Shown: one piece after another, positions 11,408 to 20,800 of the stretch | Position numbering within the stretch: position 1 is the stretch's first letter | Layout of the letters: each line of letters starts with the position of its first letter | Position numbers and translations under genes: made by a program | DNA from: Galeruca laticollis | Lineage: Eukaryota; Arthropoda; Insecta; Coleoptera; Chrysomelidae | Direction: 5' to 3' | Assembly (NCBI GenBank): GCA_963921935.1 | Contig: OY998180.1 | Location: 64,620,551 to 64,684,550 of the forward strand | DNA length: 64,000 nt | The notes under the pieces: model-generated | Databases searched by the model: none | What the model saw: the letters and a program-made list of their open reading frames with translations, nothing else | What the model was told of the DNA's origin: nothing

Positions 11408-11869
11408 TTAAATATCTTGAAAACGCTCTGTAAAATCAACATGAGGAATTTCCAAGTGGTGGCAGTAAGTAAGTAAATTTTCCGGTTTTGCAGACACTGT
11501 TGATAATGTGGGAAAGTGGTTGTACTCACCTCTACCAAGATTTCTTTTGAATATAAGAAGTTTTCCTGCAAAAGCAGCTATGACGTTTTTAGTTTTAATT
11601 AAATTTAAATCATCACCTTGCAATTGTAGATCAACTTGATTAAATACTTTAAACAGGTCGGTCAAATAAGCGATGTCATTTTTTGACGTAATCAGGTTTT
11701 CGCGCAATTGTTCGTTTTCTTCAAGAAATTCCAACACTGAGTCAAATAGATTGAAAAAACGATTCAGACAAACACCTTTAGAGAGCCAACGTACTTCTGT
11801 GTGCAGCAGCATGTGATTGTAGTCTTCATCATTTTCATTGCAACGCTTATGAAACAAACGGTCATTCAA
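11408..11869 (-). pseudogene. hAT transposase, middle segment
   Basis: 'LLHTEVRWLSKGVCLNRFF' is the strongly conserved T-E-V-R-W-L-S-x-G block of Buster-type transposases, near residues 21-40. The rest is the helical insertion region: 'LITSKNDIAYLTDLFKVFNQ', then 'VIAAFAGKLLIFKRNL'. The frame is open for 153 codons and runs into the C-terminal piece through a frameshift near 11400-11410, where a second overlapping frame (11356-11571) is an artefact. Confidence 0.8.
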
Positions 11870-11929
11870 TGAATTGCTTCTAATGATATTTATTGCTTTA
11901 ATAACGTTTTTTAGGGACGCATGCAGAGG

Positions 11930-12118
11930 TTAATTTAATTTTTTTGCAAGCAAATGCTGACGGTTAATAATACAATGTACAGCGAGTACATTTGGCACTG
12001 CTTTTCTCAAATGTGCTATAAAACCCTTATGACGCCCGGTCATTGTTGAAGCACCATCAGTAGCAGCAGAAAAAATAATGCTAATAGGAATTTCTTTCTC
12101 TTGAATAAATCCTTGCAT
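11930..12118 (-). pseudogene. hAT transposase, first catalytic aspartate segment
   Basis: 'IFSAATDGASTMTGRHKGF' holds the T-D-G-A-x-x-M block with the first catalytic aspartate of hAT DDE transposases. 'AVHCIINRQHLLAKKL' is the C-x2-H-type segment that follows in this family. A stop after 'KLN' and a frame break separate it from the next piece. Confidence 0.8.
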
Positions 12119-12429
12119 GATATTAAATATAGAATGTCACTTTGTATCAGATTCCAAATTCTTAGCAAATAATAACTCTTAATTTTTCTTCTTTTATAAA
12201 TCGTACGTATGATAAAAGTAGAGCTTCGTTTCTTGGTAGAGTTGATTCATCGAGTTCAATGGAAAATTTGCAAGTCTTTAAGTAATCGCATATTGATATT
12301 TCAACGTCATTTGCCATTTCATCTATTCTTCTTTGCACTGAATTATTACCGAGAGGAATTTTTTAATGATATAAAATGGTGTCTTATGGTGGAGAACAGT
12401 TTTTAATATCTCTTCGACTGCCGGCAAAA

Positions 12430-12805
12430 TTGATTCCTCGCCAATCGTGTGTGGTTTTCCTGACTTTGCGATTAACAATGAAACGTTATATGAGGCTCGT
12501 AGCCCATCATCGTCTTGTTTAGAAGACGATGCAAAAAGGTTTGATATAGTTGGCTGTTTTAAATATTGTTTTTCAGGTTCTTGAAATTAGAATATATCTT
12601 TGTTCTTCTTATAAGGATGCATTTTATGTAAATGCTCTTGTAGCCTAAAAGGTTTCATAGCTTCATTTGAAAAAACTTTTCGGCAAATTAAACACATAGG
12701 TGATGATTTGTTTGTAGAAGATTCCGCAAATCCATATTTTAAATATTCAATACTGTATTGCCGGCATTTCTTTTTTAATTTAGAAGTAGATTCAGCCATT
12801 TTCAT
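12430..12805 (-). pseudogene. hAT transposase N-terminus with BED-like zinc finger
   Basis: Starting at ATG 12805 the frame gives 'SPMCLICRKVFSNEAMKPF' then 'LQEHLHKMHP'. This is a C-x2-C...H-x4-H BED-type finger like those of ZBED5/FAM200-related transposases. Such fingers bind the transposon ends. A TAA stop at 12587 interrupts it. The same frame continues with 'QPTISNLFASSS' and 'LRASYNVSLLIAKSGKPHTI', the usual lead into the catalytic core. More stops follow near 12350. Confidence 0.8.
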
Positions 12806-13268
12806 ACAAAAATTAAATTCTTAATAGATTTATAGAAAGTAATGTTTATAAAATGACACACCACTCGCGATTATTTACTACGGCAGAGCTTATGATTCAC
12901 GACTATATATCGCGGTCAAGCACATACAACTAACTAACAAAAAATTCGTAGAGCTGTTGCTTTTATACGTTTCATTTCGTGCATGATTCAACTTGTCTGT
13001 GTGCGAACGTGTCGAAACATGTTATTTTGTATGAACATCGCGCGTTCGCTTATCAACGTGCGAGGACAAGTCATATACTTCGATTCTGAACTAAAAGAAA
13101 TTATTATGATTATTAGTATTATTATTAATGCTAATTTAAGACTGCTTATTAACCCTTATTAAATCATTTTCATTCCATCATTCCTTTTGACTGCTTATTA
13201 TTTGCTTCTGAATCCGCTACCGCCCCCCTAAAAGGCTGCAGCGCCCACAGGGGGGCGGTATCGCCCCT

Positions 13269-13290
13269 GTTGGGAACCAATGGTCTAGAA
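13269..13290 (-). repeat. hAT right terminal inverted repeat and target duplication
   Basis: GTTGGGAACCAATG is followed by GTCTAGAA. It mirrors the left end with one mismatch in 14 bases of the terminus and one in 8 of the duplication. Confidence 0.9.
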
Positions 13291-13615
13291 TGTTTTCGTA
13301 AACAAATAACAAATGGAGTGAATACCCTGAGTCAGCCGCTTATTGTGTGAACCCAGTTCAGTAAATCAAATTGGCCAAAATAACACCTAATCTACATATG
13401 CCAGGATTATCAACATTTTTAAATTAAACGACTGAATAAATTGAAACACATTGTGATTTTCAGTTTAATTTGCCATAAAAAATATTCAATTGAGTATTAA
13501 CTTATTCATTTATAATCCATTTCGGCTCTGAACCTTTATAACAAAATCAAGTGGGAATAACTATTATATCAGGACGTAGGAGAAAAATAGACCTAGCATC
13601 TCATGCATAATATAG
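13291..13615. other. Spacer between hAT element and the inverted-arm structure
   Basis: This is AT-rich sequence with no open frame or repeat that I recognise. Confidence 0.5.
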
Positions 13616-13796
13616 GAATTGTAATGAAGCCTTAGTAAATGAGCAACACCGGTTCTGGCTCATTCCTTATGTAAATTAACATGGGAAATCGCCAAGGTCC
13701 ATCGTGGTCATTTTTGACTCAATTTCGATCTGCGCATGCGTCAAGTCGGCCGTTAGCAATCTTGTTCCGCGCATCCACTTTCTGCTGGGACACGTT

Positions 13797-14425
13797 CGAT
13801 ATACAGGATGTAGTCATAAATATGCCATAAGGGCACTAGGGAGGGGCGGAAGTCAGCCATCTTGTATACTGCGACGTCACCTGCGCCATCCATCAACTGT
13901 CACATGTGCCATCCGTTATATGTGTCATCTCTCATATGTTCCGAGTAGTATATGTTCTGCCATGTATTTTGTGTTATCTATCTCCAAGGTGTGTGTGAGT
14001 GTGACGTAAACAGCATACCTTCGTACAATTTATTAAAAACTGGAAAAAGAAACCTGCCACCGCGGGTGTTTGAACCTCTCACCTACCGATTCATAAGCAA
14101 CGGACCTAACCACTGCACGACGAAGGTTATTATAAATTTTCGAATTAATTTATGTATTATACTGCAACGATCAATAACTACGTGCACATAATATTAATTT
14201 CGCATTATGATAATAAATGTAAAATTGATCAATATACGGTGGAGTGAAAAAGATAGTAGGAAAATATTATTGAATTTTAAACAGCATGCCTTCGTACAAT
14301 TAAATCATATACATAAGAAAACCAGATTACTTTGCTTTATAAGGGCACTTTGTTATTATTAATCAGAATAAAGTCGAATAAACGGTATTATGTTAGGTAC
14401 GTCACTATGACGATATACAGGATGT
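13797..14425 (+). repeat. 15-bp direct repeats bounding a 600-bp non-coding segment (left arm)
   Basis: CGATATACAGGATGT occurs at 13797-13811 and exactly again at 14411-14425. The same pair sits inverted in the right arm at 24210-24224 and 24879-24893. Such a pair could be a long target duplication around an insertion or a regulatory repeat upstream of gene X. Confidence 0.7.
14053..14126 (-). other. tRNA-like segment with A- and B-box motifs (left arm)
   Basis: On the minus strand GTGCAGTGGTTAGG (14118-14105) resembles an RNA polymerase III A box and GGTTCAAAC (14076-14068) a B box, spaced as in tRNA genes. A T-run follows (the 'ctttttcc' sense). The acceptor and T-stems do not pair well, so it is not a functional tRNA. 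It is probably a tRNA-derived (SINE-like) or tRNA pseudogene remnant. It lies between 19-bp direct repeats AGCATRCCTTCGTACAATT at 14012-14030 and 14283-14301. Confidence 0.5.
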
Positions 14426-14432
14426 CGACTGG

Positions 14433-15435
14433 AACAGCTGTTGTCTTGTGTTTAACAATATGCTGCAATATGTTTATTGGGGTAACAGCAATACAAGAAA
14501 GTTGACGGGATTACAAATAAATTTACCAAAAAAATCCGACGCAAGGAAGAATGTTTTAAACTACATTCTCTCTGCATGCAGCTTTAATTTTCTCCCTGTT
14601 AACCATATAGAAATTGTAGAAGAAAAGGAGAACGGAGGCAATGTTCGAATTATACAAAAAGTGTTGCATTTAAAGCTGTAGAGACTTACTTTTCTAGGTC
14701 CAGCACCCCATTTTCTACTATACCGGAAGATATCTACATACAGGACGCTGGACTAATCTCTACCGATAATTTGGTTGCACGTATTCTAAGGAAGAGAACT
14801 AATAAAACAAAAAACTTTCTCCTTATAAAATTAAAGAAATCGACCCTCTGTCGCAGGCTTACATTACATCGACAAGGAAACGAAAACAGGAAATGGATGA
14901 GCTAGATACCGAGAGGCGGAAGCTGGATTTTCTCGAAAACACAACTGCAATAAAGAAAGAATATAGAAGTCTACTGGAGAAAAAAGAGAAGATAACACAA
15001 TTGAGGGAGATATTAGAAAACTATTTTTATAGCTATTGGATAAACCTAGACCCAGCAGATGTGTATAATATGTCGGCGTTTACCATAAACAATAAAAACA
15101 AATATACTTTTGTTGGTGTGTTAGCGGAAAAGGATGCCATAAAAATGTCTATTTCTTAAAGGGTTACTACAAAAATATATTTCTGTGTACAACAATAGAG
15201 CAGCTCTTATTGCAGATGGTTATATTACAATACTTTATAATAATGGTATGGAGATAATACGTTTACCTAGAGAAAAAACGTTCGCAACATATACTACAAA
15301 TGGTATTACGTCTTACCAAGGCAAAACATTCGCTAAGATAGAAAATTTAAAGTTTTCTACGGAGCTACGGAGGGACATTCCTTTTACCCAAGAAGATATG
15401 GCCCAAATTAAAAACATTACTATGCAGAAGTAACC
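14433..15435 (+). pseudogene. Gene X, C-terminal half, broken (left arm, first unit)
   Basis: I do not recognise the family. The pieces read as one protein across frameshifts near 14670, 14830 and 15150. They are 'LQYVYWGNSNTRKLTGLQI', 'FNFLPVNHIEIVEE' and 'FSTIPEDIYIQDAGLIST'. A charged coiled-coil-like stretch (14893-15010) follows, then 'YSYWINLDPADVYNMSAF' and 'NKYTFVGVLAEKD'. The last frame (15185-15433) has 'MYNNRAALIADGYIT' and 'FTQEDMAQIKN'. The order and motifs are shared with the much better preserved frame at 21846-21106 ('VYNNRESLVADRYVT'). The frame begins inside the protein because no start region is present. Confidence 0.7.
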
Positions 15436-15780
15436 AGTTCTGGAGTTAACAAGAGCATTGGAAACCATATTATAGATTTCGTCAACTGCTCAGACGGAAG
15501 ATTAAAGAAAACTCTCTCTCCTACATTGGTCAAGAAGCATGGTATTACCAGATTAGAAGCTACGATATAACTACCCAATTGGAAATTCCCATGTAGAAGG
15601 CTACAGTCCTTTAGAATATTGCATAACTCTGCTACAAGATAGTAAATTGTACTTCCAAAAATTCTCCGTTATACACTGTTTCGATTGCAAAAAATTGTGG
15701 ACAAAGTTGACCGAGAGTCTACAGAATTACCCCGAATTATTAAAACAATTACAAAAAGAATACTATATTATCTTCTAGAC
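15436..15780 (+). pseudogene. Gene X, middle segment, broken (left arm)
   Basis: Reading across frames gives 'IIDFVNCSDGRLKKTLSP', 'KKHGITRLEAT', 'SPLEYCITLLQDSKLYF' and 'KKLWTKLTESLQN'. The same blocks occur at 15990-16250. The segment then runs into 'PELLKQLQKEYYII', which matches the N-terminal-side helix at 20660-20720 ('NLLEQLRKENCY'). So a middle segment has been joined to the start of another X unit, a sign of unequal recombination within a tandem array. Confidence 0.6.
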
Positions 15781-15999
15781 CTCGATATTACTCAAGACTT
15801 CTGTGGGGTGTTCCCGAAAGAAGAAATGACAAACTACTTAACAAATAACGTTAATTTTCGTAAACATGGAATGTATCGGGAGAATTCTAACGTAATTGTA
15901 AATAATAATAATACAGTCGGAATGGATTGCCTTACGTGGCTTACATTTAACGCAAGGGTTAAAATATACAACAAATTTATTTGTCAAATAACCCTATAA
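15770..15999 (+). pseudogene. Gene X, 'DLDITQDF' and 'KIYNKF' segment (left arm)
   Basis: The open frame 15685-15999 contains 'LDLDITQDFCGVFPKEEM', 'NVIVNNNNTVGMDCLTWLT' and 'ARVKIYNKFICQ'. The Y-N-K block, followed in the intact order by 'TRLEATIYNY' some 50-70 residues later, recalls the Y-D-K/R-L-E signature of some rolling-circle Rep proteins. That comparison is inference from memory and weak. The right-arm copy is at 22829-22638. The segment runs directly into the next middle segment, which supports this order in the real protein. Confidence 0.6.
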
Positions 16000-16250
16000 T
16001 AGATTTCGTGAGCTGTCCAAATAAGAGATTAAAAGACCCATTTGCCAACACTTTAACCAGAGAACATGGAGTTACAAGATTAGTAGCAACCATATATAAT
16101 TATTCCATAGCCGATAACAAGACAGGGGAATACAATTGCTTAGAAGACTGTCTTACCTTACTGGAGGATAGCAAACTTTATTCCCACAATGCGCCATTAT
16201 ACCCTATCTCATTTTCTAAAATGTGGACAAAGTTGACAAAAGTCTGCAAA
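15990..16250 (+). pseudogene. Gene X, second middle segment (left arm)
   Basis: The frame 15981-16322 reads 'PIIDFVSCPNKRLKDPFA', 'TREHGVTRLVATIYNYS', 'EDCLTLLEDSKLYS' and 'KMWTKLTKVCK'. It is a diverged paralogue of the middle segment at 15436-15700, so at least two X units were present before the arms formed. The last ~25 codons of the frame run out of phase with the next part. Confidence 0.65.
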
Positions 16251-16795
16251 ACAGTTGCTGTCTTGTATTTAACAATATACTGCAATATGTATACTGGGGG
16301 AACAGTAATAGAAGGAAATTAACCGGTCTGCAGATAAGTTTACCAATGGAATCCAACGCAAGAAAAAAGTTGTAAATTATTGTCTTTCTACATTTAGTTT
16401 CAACTTCTTACCTATTAATTATATAGAGATCGTAGAAGATACGAGTAATGAGGAGAAAAATGTTCGAATTTTTCAAAAATGCTATATTGAGGCTGGAGAT
16501 ACGTTCTTTACCCGGTCTTCCACACTGTTTAGCACTATCCCGGAAGATATCGACATCCAGGAGCTCGGACTAGTATCTACATGTAATATTATACCCAAAG
16601 TTCTAAGAAAAAGGGTAAACAAAAATAGTAAACTAATGCCTTTTGTGCTAAAAGAAATAACACCAATTTTCCATATTTCTGTATTATCTGTAAAGAAGCG
16701 GAGATTAGAAATGAAGGAAACAGAATTATAGAAAAGGAAAATAGAGTATTTAAAAAATATAGCTACGGTTAAAATAGAATATAAATATTTTTGGA
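16250..16795 (+). pseudogene. Gene X, second C-terminal segment, truncated (left arm)
   Basis: In broken frames this reads 'NILQYVYWGNSNRRKLTG', 'FNFLPINYIEIVEDTSN', 'TFFTRSSTLFSTIPEDIDI' and 'QELGLVSTCNIIPKVLRKR'. Each is a diverged match to the first unit at 14433-14800. It ends inside 'KIEYKYF' at 16795, where the arm stops and sequence preceding the I-like element begins. Confidence 0.65.
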
Positions 16796-17107
16796 CAGTT
16801 CGGACCTGGAAACTATGGTTTAAACACCTTTGTGTGATCGGTCCCGAATAAATAACAAATTTAGTGGAAAAAGTGAATAATAATTTCAAGACTGTGAATT
16901 ACATCATTTACATTAATACAAAGTGCTTCACGCAAATTACTGTAAGTAAAAAGTTTACCAGTAAATAATAATCAACTGATAAAATATCGTCTGAAAACAA
17001 ATCAAAACATATAAATCACAAACGAGGCGAGCGATAAGGGAACCAGTTCCTTACGAACCTTACCTCGAAAGACAGGACCGCATTCAGAACACTTACTAAA
17101 TAGAAAA

Positions 17108-18373
17108 ATGAACCAATCTCAAGCTACCACAATGTCTTATTCAACTGCCTTATCAAAACCATCTCAACCCACACTCCCTTCCAAAGATCAAGCTATTATT
17201 TTTACCTCACTAAATGGTCCTAAGCTTGAAGAATATTTATATCAAATCGGAGACATTGTAGGCCCCGAAATATCCTTTACGCCTCTCGAATGTCAAACAA
17301 CAGAATATGCATATATCTATCATCCAAACAAGCAGTAGACGTATTCTTCAGTGAACAGGGAGGAGAATTCTCTATCAATGGAAATTCTATCAAAACCCGT
17401 AGATTACAAACACCTTCTGAACGGCTGGTACTATCAAATGTCTGTCCCTCTATTCCTAATGATGTACTACTATCAGAATTGCGGAGTCTAGGCATAAACA
17501 ACATATCCCCAATAATGCCCCTAAGAGTTGGAACGACAAAACCAGAATACAACCACATCCTCAGTTTCCGACGCCAAGTATATGTAACCCCCTCCAACAA
17601 CTTAAATATTCCAGATAGTATTATCATCCAAGATGACAACACTTCCTATCGGATCTTCCTCACATTTGATAATCAGAATTGTCACAAATGTAAACAAACT
17701 GGTCACATTGCATCAAAATGCCCAAACGCTGAACAAAACACTTCGTTACAAAATCTTCCGGAAATCAATAATTCCCAAAATATATTTGATGGAGAGAAAA
17801 ATCCACAAGGGAACCCATCCCAAGTAAACCCAACAGAATCCACAAGTAAAACTGCTAACATCTCCCTATTTTGTTAAAAAACCCATAAGATCAACTGAAG
17901 ATGACTTAGAAAAACGAATGGATTATACAGAAAACTGTAATAAACGACTTTTATCCGAAACTACTAGTCCCATAGCAGAATCAGACTCGGCATTCAAAAT
18001 ACCTGATACACTGAAAAAATATAAAAGTGATGAATTTACATCCGAACAAATGCAACCTGTAAAACAGCTAATGGAAAAAGATCCTAAGAACTATGCTCTT
18101 ACCTTCGAACAATTGACCGACTTACTGTCAAATATAAAAGGAAACCCAGATCCAATAAGCGTGATTAGACAGTACACGTCGGAATTTGAAGACTTAGTAG
18201 ATACTATTAAAAAAAATCACCCATCACTACAGAGCAAAGCAACGAAGACGCGCTTTACAAAAATTAGGAAGAGACTTGAAAGATTTATTGCTGAAGGACC
18301 CATAGAACAAGAGCCAATCAGTGACTCATCAGACAGCAACGACATAAATTCTACTTCAATAAATTTAAAATAA
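17108..18373 (+). pseudogene. I-like ORF1 (gag-like, CCHC), frameshifted
   Basis: Three frames follow one another: 17108-17338, 17290-17877 and 17850-18373. They read as one protein of roughly 420 residues if two small indels are allowed. The middle part has 'RRQVYVTPSNNLNIPDSI', 'SYRIFLTFDNQNC' and the knuckle 'CHKCKQTGHIASKC' (C-x2-C-x4-H-x4-C), the order seen in I-clade ORF1. The C-terminal part is acidic and helical. The protein would coat element RNA. ATG 17108 follows a leader with no other start nearby. ORF2 begins only four bases after the ORF1 stop. Confidence 0.75.
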
Positions 18374-18377
18374 AACA

Positions 18378-19690
18378 ATGAGTATTCTACAGTGGAATCT
18401 AAATGGATATTACCTCCATCTGGAAATGTTAAAAACTATTATATCTAAATACAACCCGAACGTTATCTGCTTACAAGAAACACACTTTAATAATCAGAAT
18501 ACACACAAACTAAAAATTTTTAATGTATATTACAAGAACAGAATTGGTATAAAAAGTTGGGGGGGAGTTGCAACATATGTAAATAAAACCTTCATTCAAG
18601 TCAAATTGATTTAGATAGCAATATTGAAGCAATAGCTGTATGCGTTTATTTTCCTACAAAAATATATATATGTAACATATATATTCCATCCGACCGAAAC
18701 CTAAGTAAAATGGAGCTAACTGATCTGATCTCCCAGGTTCCTAATCCTAAAATTATCATGGGCGACTTCAACGGACACAACTTCATGTGGGGGTGTGAGG
18801 AACAAGATACTCGAGGAAACATAATTGAAGAGGTTATGAAAGACTTAAACTTAAACATTCTTAATGATGGAAGTAAAACTAGATTTAATACCTATAATGG
18901 AACTTCTTCGGCTATAGATTTAACTTTGTGTAATCCTTCATTACATCAACACCTAACATGGGAAGTCTTACCTTTTTCATATGACAGTGATCATTTCTCA
19001 ATCCTTGTAGTAGATAAACGTAGAAGTGCTGACGATTCAACGCCTATACAAAAGTGGAAGCTACATGAAGCAGACTGGGAACAATATACCATTTTAACTG
19101 ACGCATCTTTATCAAAATTTTCAATAAGTGAGGACATAAATGAAACAATAAACAATTTCAATGAAATATTGATAACAGCTGCAGACATAACAATAGGGCT
19201 AACTAAAAACGTAACACACCGTACGGCTGTACCATGGTGGAATAAAGAATGTGAAGAGGCACTTAAAGAAAGTAAACATGCATTTCATATCTATAAAAAG
19301 CATAACACGATTGATAATCAATTACGATTCAAAGCACTAAGGGCCAAAACTAGGTATATTTTTAGAGAAAGTAAAAAAGATTCATGGATGAAATATGTGC
19401 AAAATATAAGCAGCTCTACTAGCTTAACATCTGTATGGAAAAAAGTGAATACCATATCCGGCAATAAATCATACAATAAAATCACTGGTATAAAACAAGA
19501 CGAAATCTTAATAACAAAATCAAAAGATATAGCTGAAGCATTGGCGGAAGCATTCCAAGAGAACTCGAGCGATGCCAAATTAAAGGAAGATTTTCTAAAG
19601 AATAGAGTATCAATCGAAGAAATCCCAATCAATAATGAAAACAATACATCGCACCTCAACCAACCACTCACACTATCAGAACTAGATGAA
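18378..19690 (+). pseudogene. I-like ORF2: endonuclease and RT lead-in, truncated
   Basis: The frame 18378-18614 starts 'MSILQWNLNGYYLHLEML' and includes 'VICLQETHF', whose glutamate is catalytic. A frameshift near 18590 leads to the frame 18710-19906 with 'IIMGDFNGHNFMWG' and 'SYDSDHFSIL' (the S-D-H motif). It continues with 'AVPWWNKECEEALKE' and the linker to 'SELDEAIKDSA', where RT motif 0 should begin. At that point the protein becomes Penelope-like, so no RT catalytic motif is present. The endonuclease residues themselves look intact. Confidence 0.78.
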
Positions 19691-19699
19691 GCGATAAAA

Positions 19700-20207
19700 G
19701 ACTCAGCTGATGAAATTAAAACTTATAAAACCATCACATATGCAGGAAATATTTCTAATAATATTTCAAAGATAATATCTTCAGCAACGAATGCAACAAT
19801 TTCTTTTAAAATAGAAAGTAACGTTAGTACAAAATTGTTAAATGTAAAAACAAAAATACCAATATTAAAGAAGTCAGGTATATATAAACTCATGTCCAGA
19901 ATGTAATGCTGTCTATTTGGGTCAGACCCTTAGGAATTTTGAAATACGATACAGTGAGCACTTACGAGCTTACAGATTAAAACAACCAGATAAATCTCAC
20001 TACGCAAAACATCTACTTGACACCAATCATTCATTGACACCTAACACAGAACTAGAAGTGCTGCATATTTGTGAAAAGAAACAAGAACTGGATTTCCTTG
20101 AAGAACTGGAAATTAGAAGACATTCAAGAAACCCACAATATGAAGTTGTCAATGAACAGTTAAATCTAGGGAATTCTCCACTAATAAACTGTCTTATTAA
20201 GTGATAA
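19700..20207 (+). pseudogene. Penelope-like GIY-YIG nuclease end (fused)
   Basis: From about 'EIKTYKTITYAGNISNNIS' the sequence matches the C-terminal region of the Penelope element PLE-1 on the minus strand at 55735-55250. Shared blocks are 'KLLNVKTKI', 'GIYKL', 'ECNAVYLGQTLRNF' and 'QELDFLEELEIRR'. 'GIYKL...VYLGQT' is the GIY-YIG core. A frameshift near 19900 separates 'GIYKL' from 'LGQTLRNFEIRYSEH'. The stop is at 20202-20204. In Penelope elements this nuclease nicks DNA for integration. Here it is joined in frame to the I-like ORF2. Confidence 0.8.
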
Positions 20208-20560
20208 TTGTAAAGATCAGCAGATATAGTTTTCCTGGTTTTCTATATCATTGCACAGTTATACTGATCTTAATTGGAAAAATGATATCCAGGATATCAC
20301 CATAGGGCTAATAATATCTAAGCTTCAATATTTGTAATATCACATCTTCTTCTTTTTTCTATAAACATATATTAAGCCAATCACAAGTTAGGTTACTTCT
20401 TGGTCTAGCCAAAAATATAACTACTAAACATCAGGTAGGCATAAAATGAAATGTAACTTCTGTCATTCTGACGATGATATTGATTTATCGAAACAATTGT
20501 CAATTTTTTAGAATTTTCAATAACTTGTATTATATTGTGGAATTAACTAGAGACCTTGAG
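20208..20560 (+). mobile_element. Penelope 3' region (PLE-1 family)
   Basis: The non-coding bases after the GIY-YIG stop match the PLE-1 3' region at 55215-54880 in reverse complement. Shared stretches include 'gcagatatagttt.cctggttt', 'atagggctaataatatctaa' and the area around the hammerhead-like core. Tail and nuclease were therefore acquired together. Confidence 0.8.
20468..20493 (+). ncRNA. Hammerhead-ribozyme-like core in Penelope tail
   Basis: CTGACGA (20468-20474; fits the conserved C-U-G-A-N-G-A) is followed by T, then a stem GATA/TATC (20476-20479 with 20486-20489) around a 6-nt loop, then GAAA (20490-20493). This is the core-stem II-core order of a hammerhead ribozyme, a motif reported in Penelope-like elements. 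I could not show stems I and III. Confidence 0.5.
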
Positions 20561-20575
20561 TTTCATTTAAAAACA

Positions 20576-20797
20576 CTAATTAAAGTTGTTTGTTAAATAG
20601 TTAATCATTTCTTCTTTGTTAAAAAATCCTGCAAAATCCTGCGTTATGTCCAAGTCCATTAGGTAGCAATTTTCCTTTCGGAGTTGCTCCAATAAATTTG
20701 GCATTTCTTTAAGTAGCCTATCGAGTTTAACGTCCGCCAATTCTACTTTGTATGGAATGCACACAGGTTCTTTATGTTTCCTTTTAATAATTTCCAA
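20576..20797 (-). pseudogene. Gene X, N-terminal-side segment (centre)
   Basis: A 73-codon frame has a basic start 'IIKRKHKEP', a helix 'LDRLLKEMPNLLEQLRKE' and then 'LMDLDITQDFAGFFNKEEM', ending in 'YLTNNFN'. The last part overlaps in content with 'LDLDITQDFCGVFPKEEM' in the arms and shows what normally precedes it. It is cut off at 20576 next to Penelope tail sequence. It is in the same frame as 20998-20801, separated by one TAA codon. Confidence 0.65.
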
Positions 20798-20800
20798 ATC

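Larger units (their letters stand above)
10693..13282 (-). mobile_element. hAT DNA transposon, Buster/Charlie-like, defective
   Basis: The left end reads CAGTGGTTCCCAACC and the right end, reverse-complemented, reads CATTGGTTCCCAAC: 13 of 14 terminal bases match. It is flanked by 8-bp duplications GTCTAGAG (10685-10692) and GTCTAGAA (13283-13290), 7 of 8 alike. Eight-base duplications and CAGTGGTTC-type ends are hallmarks of hAT elements of the Charlie/Buster type. The subterminal regions carry ACCGCCCCC on both sides. The transposase lies on the minus strand and is broken by stops and frameshifts. Length is 2590 bp, close to an autonomous element. Confidence 0.92.
13616..16795 (+). repeat. 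Left inverted arm (about 3.18 kb)
   Basis: The outer ~820 bases are non-coding: direct repeats, a tRNA-like segment and GC-richer tracts near 13730-13960. The inner ~2.3 kb carries X-gene pieces on the plus strand. It ends abruptly inside the X coding sequence at 16795, where sequence leading to the I-like element begins. Confidence 0.88.
16900..19700 (+). mobile_element. I-like non-LTR retrotransposon, 3'-truncated
   Basis: A leader (about 16900-17107) precedes a gag-like ORF1 with one CCHC knuckle (17108-18373). ORF2 follows, with an endonuclease and the beginning of the RT (18378-19690). The endonuclease opening 'ILQWNLNGYYLHLEML' and the ORF1 layout resemble I-clade elements. RT palm, thumb and RNase H are missing, because at ~19700 the sequence switches to a Penelope-like 3' end. 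Three small frameshifts (near 17335, 17860 and 18590) disrupt the frames. Confidence 0.75.

Noticed and set aside
14053..14126. A functional tRNA gene in the inverted arm
   Set aside because: A- and B-box motifs are present but the acceptor and T-stems do not pair and no sound anticodon arm forms. I keep it only as a tRNA-like remnant.
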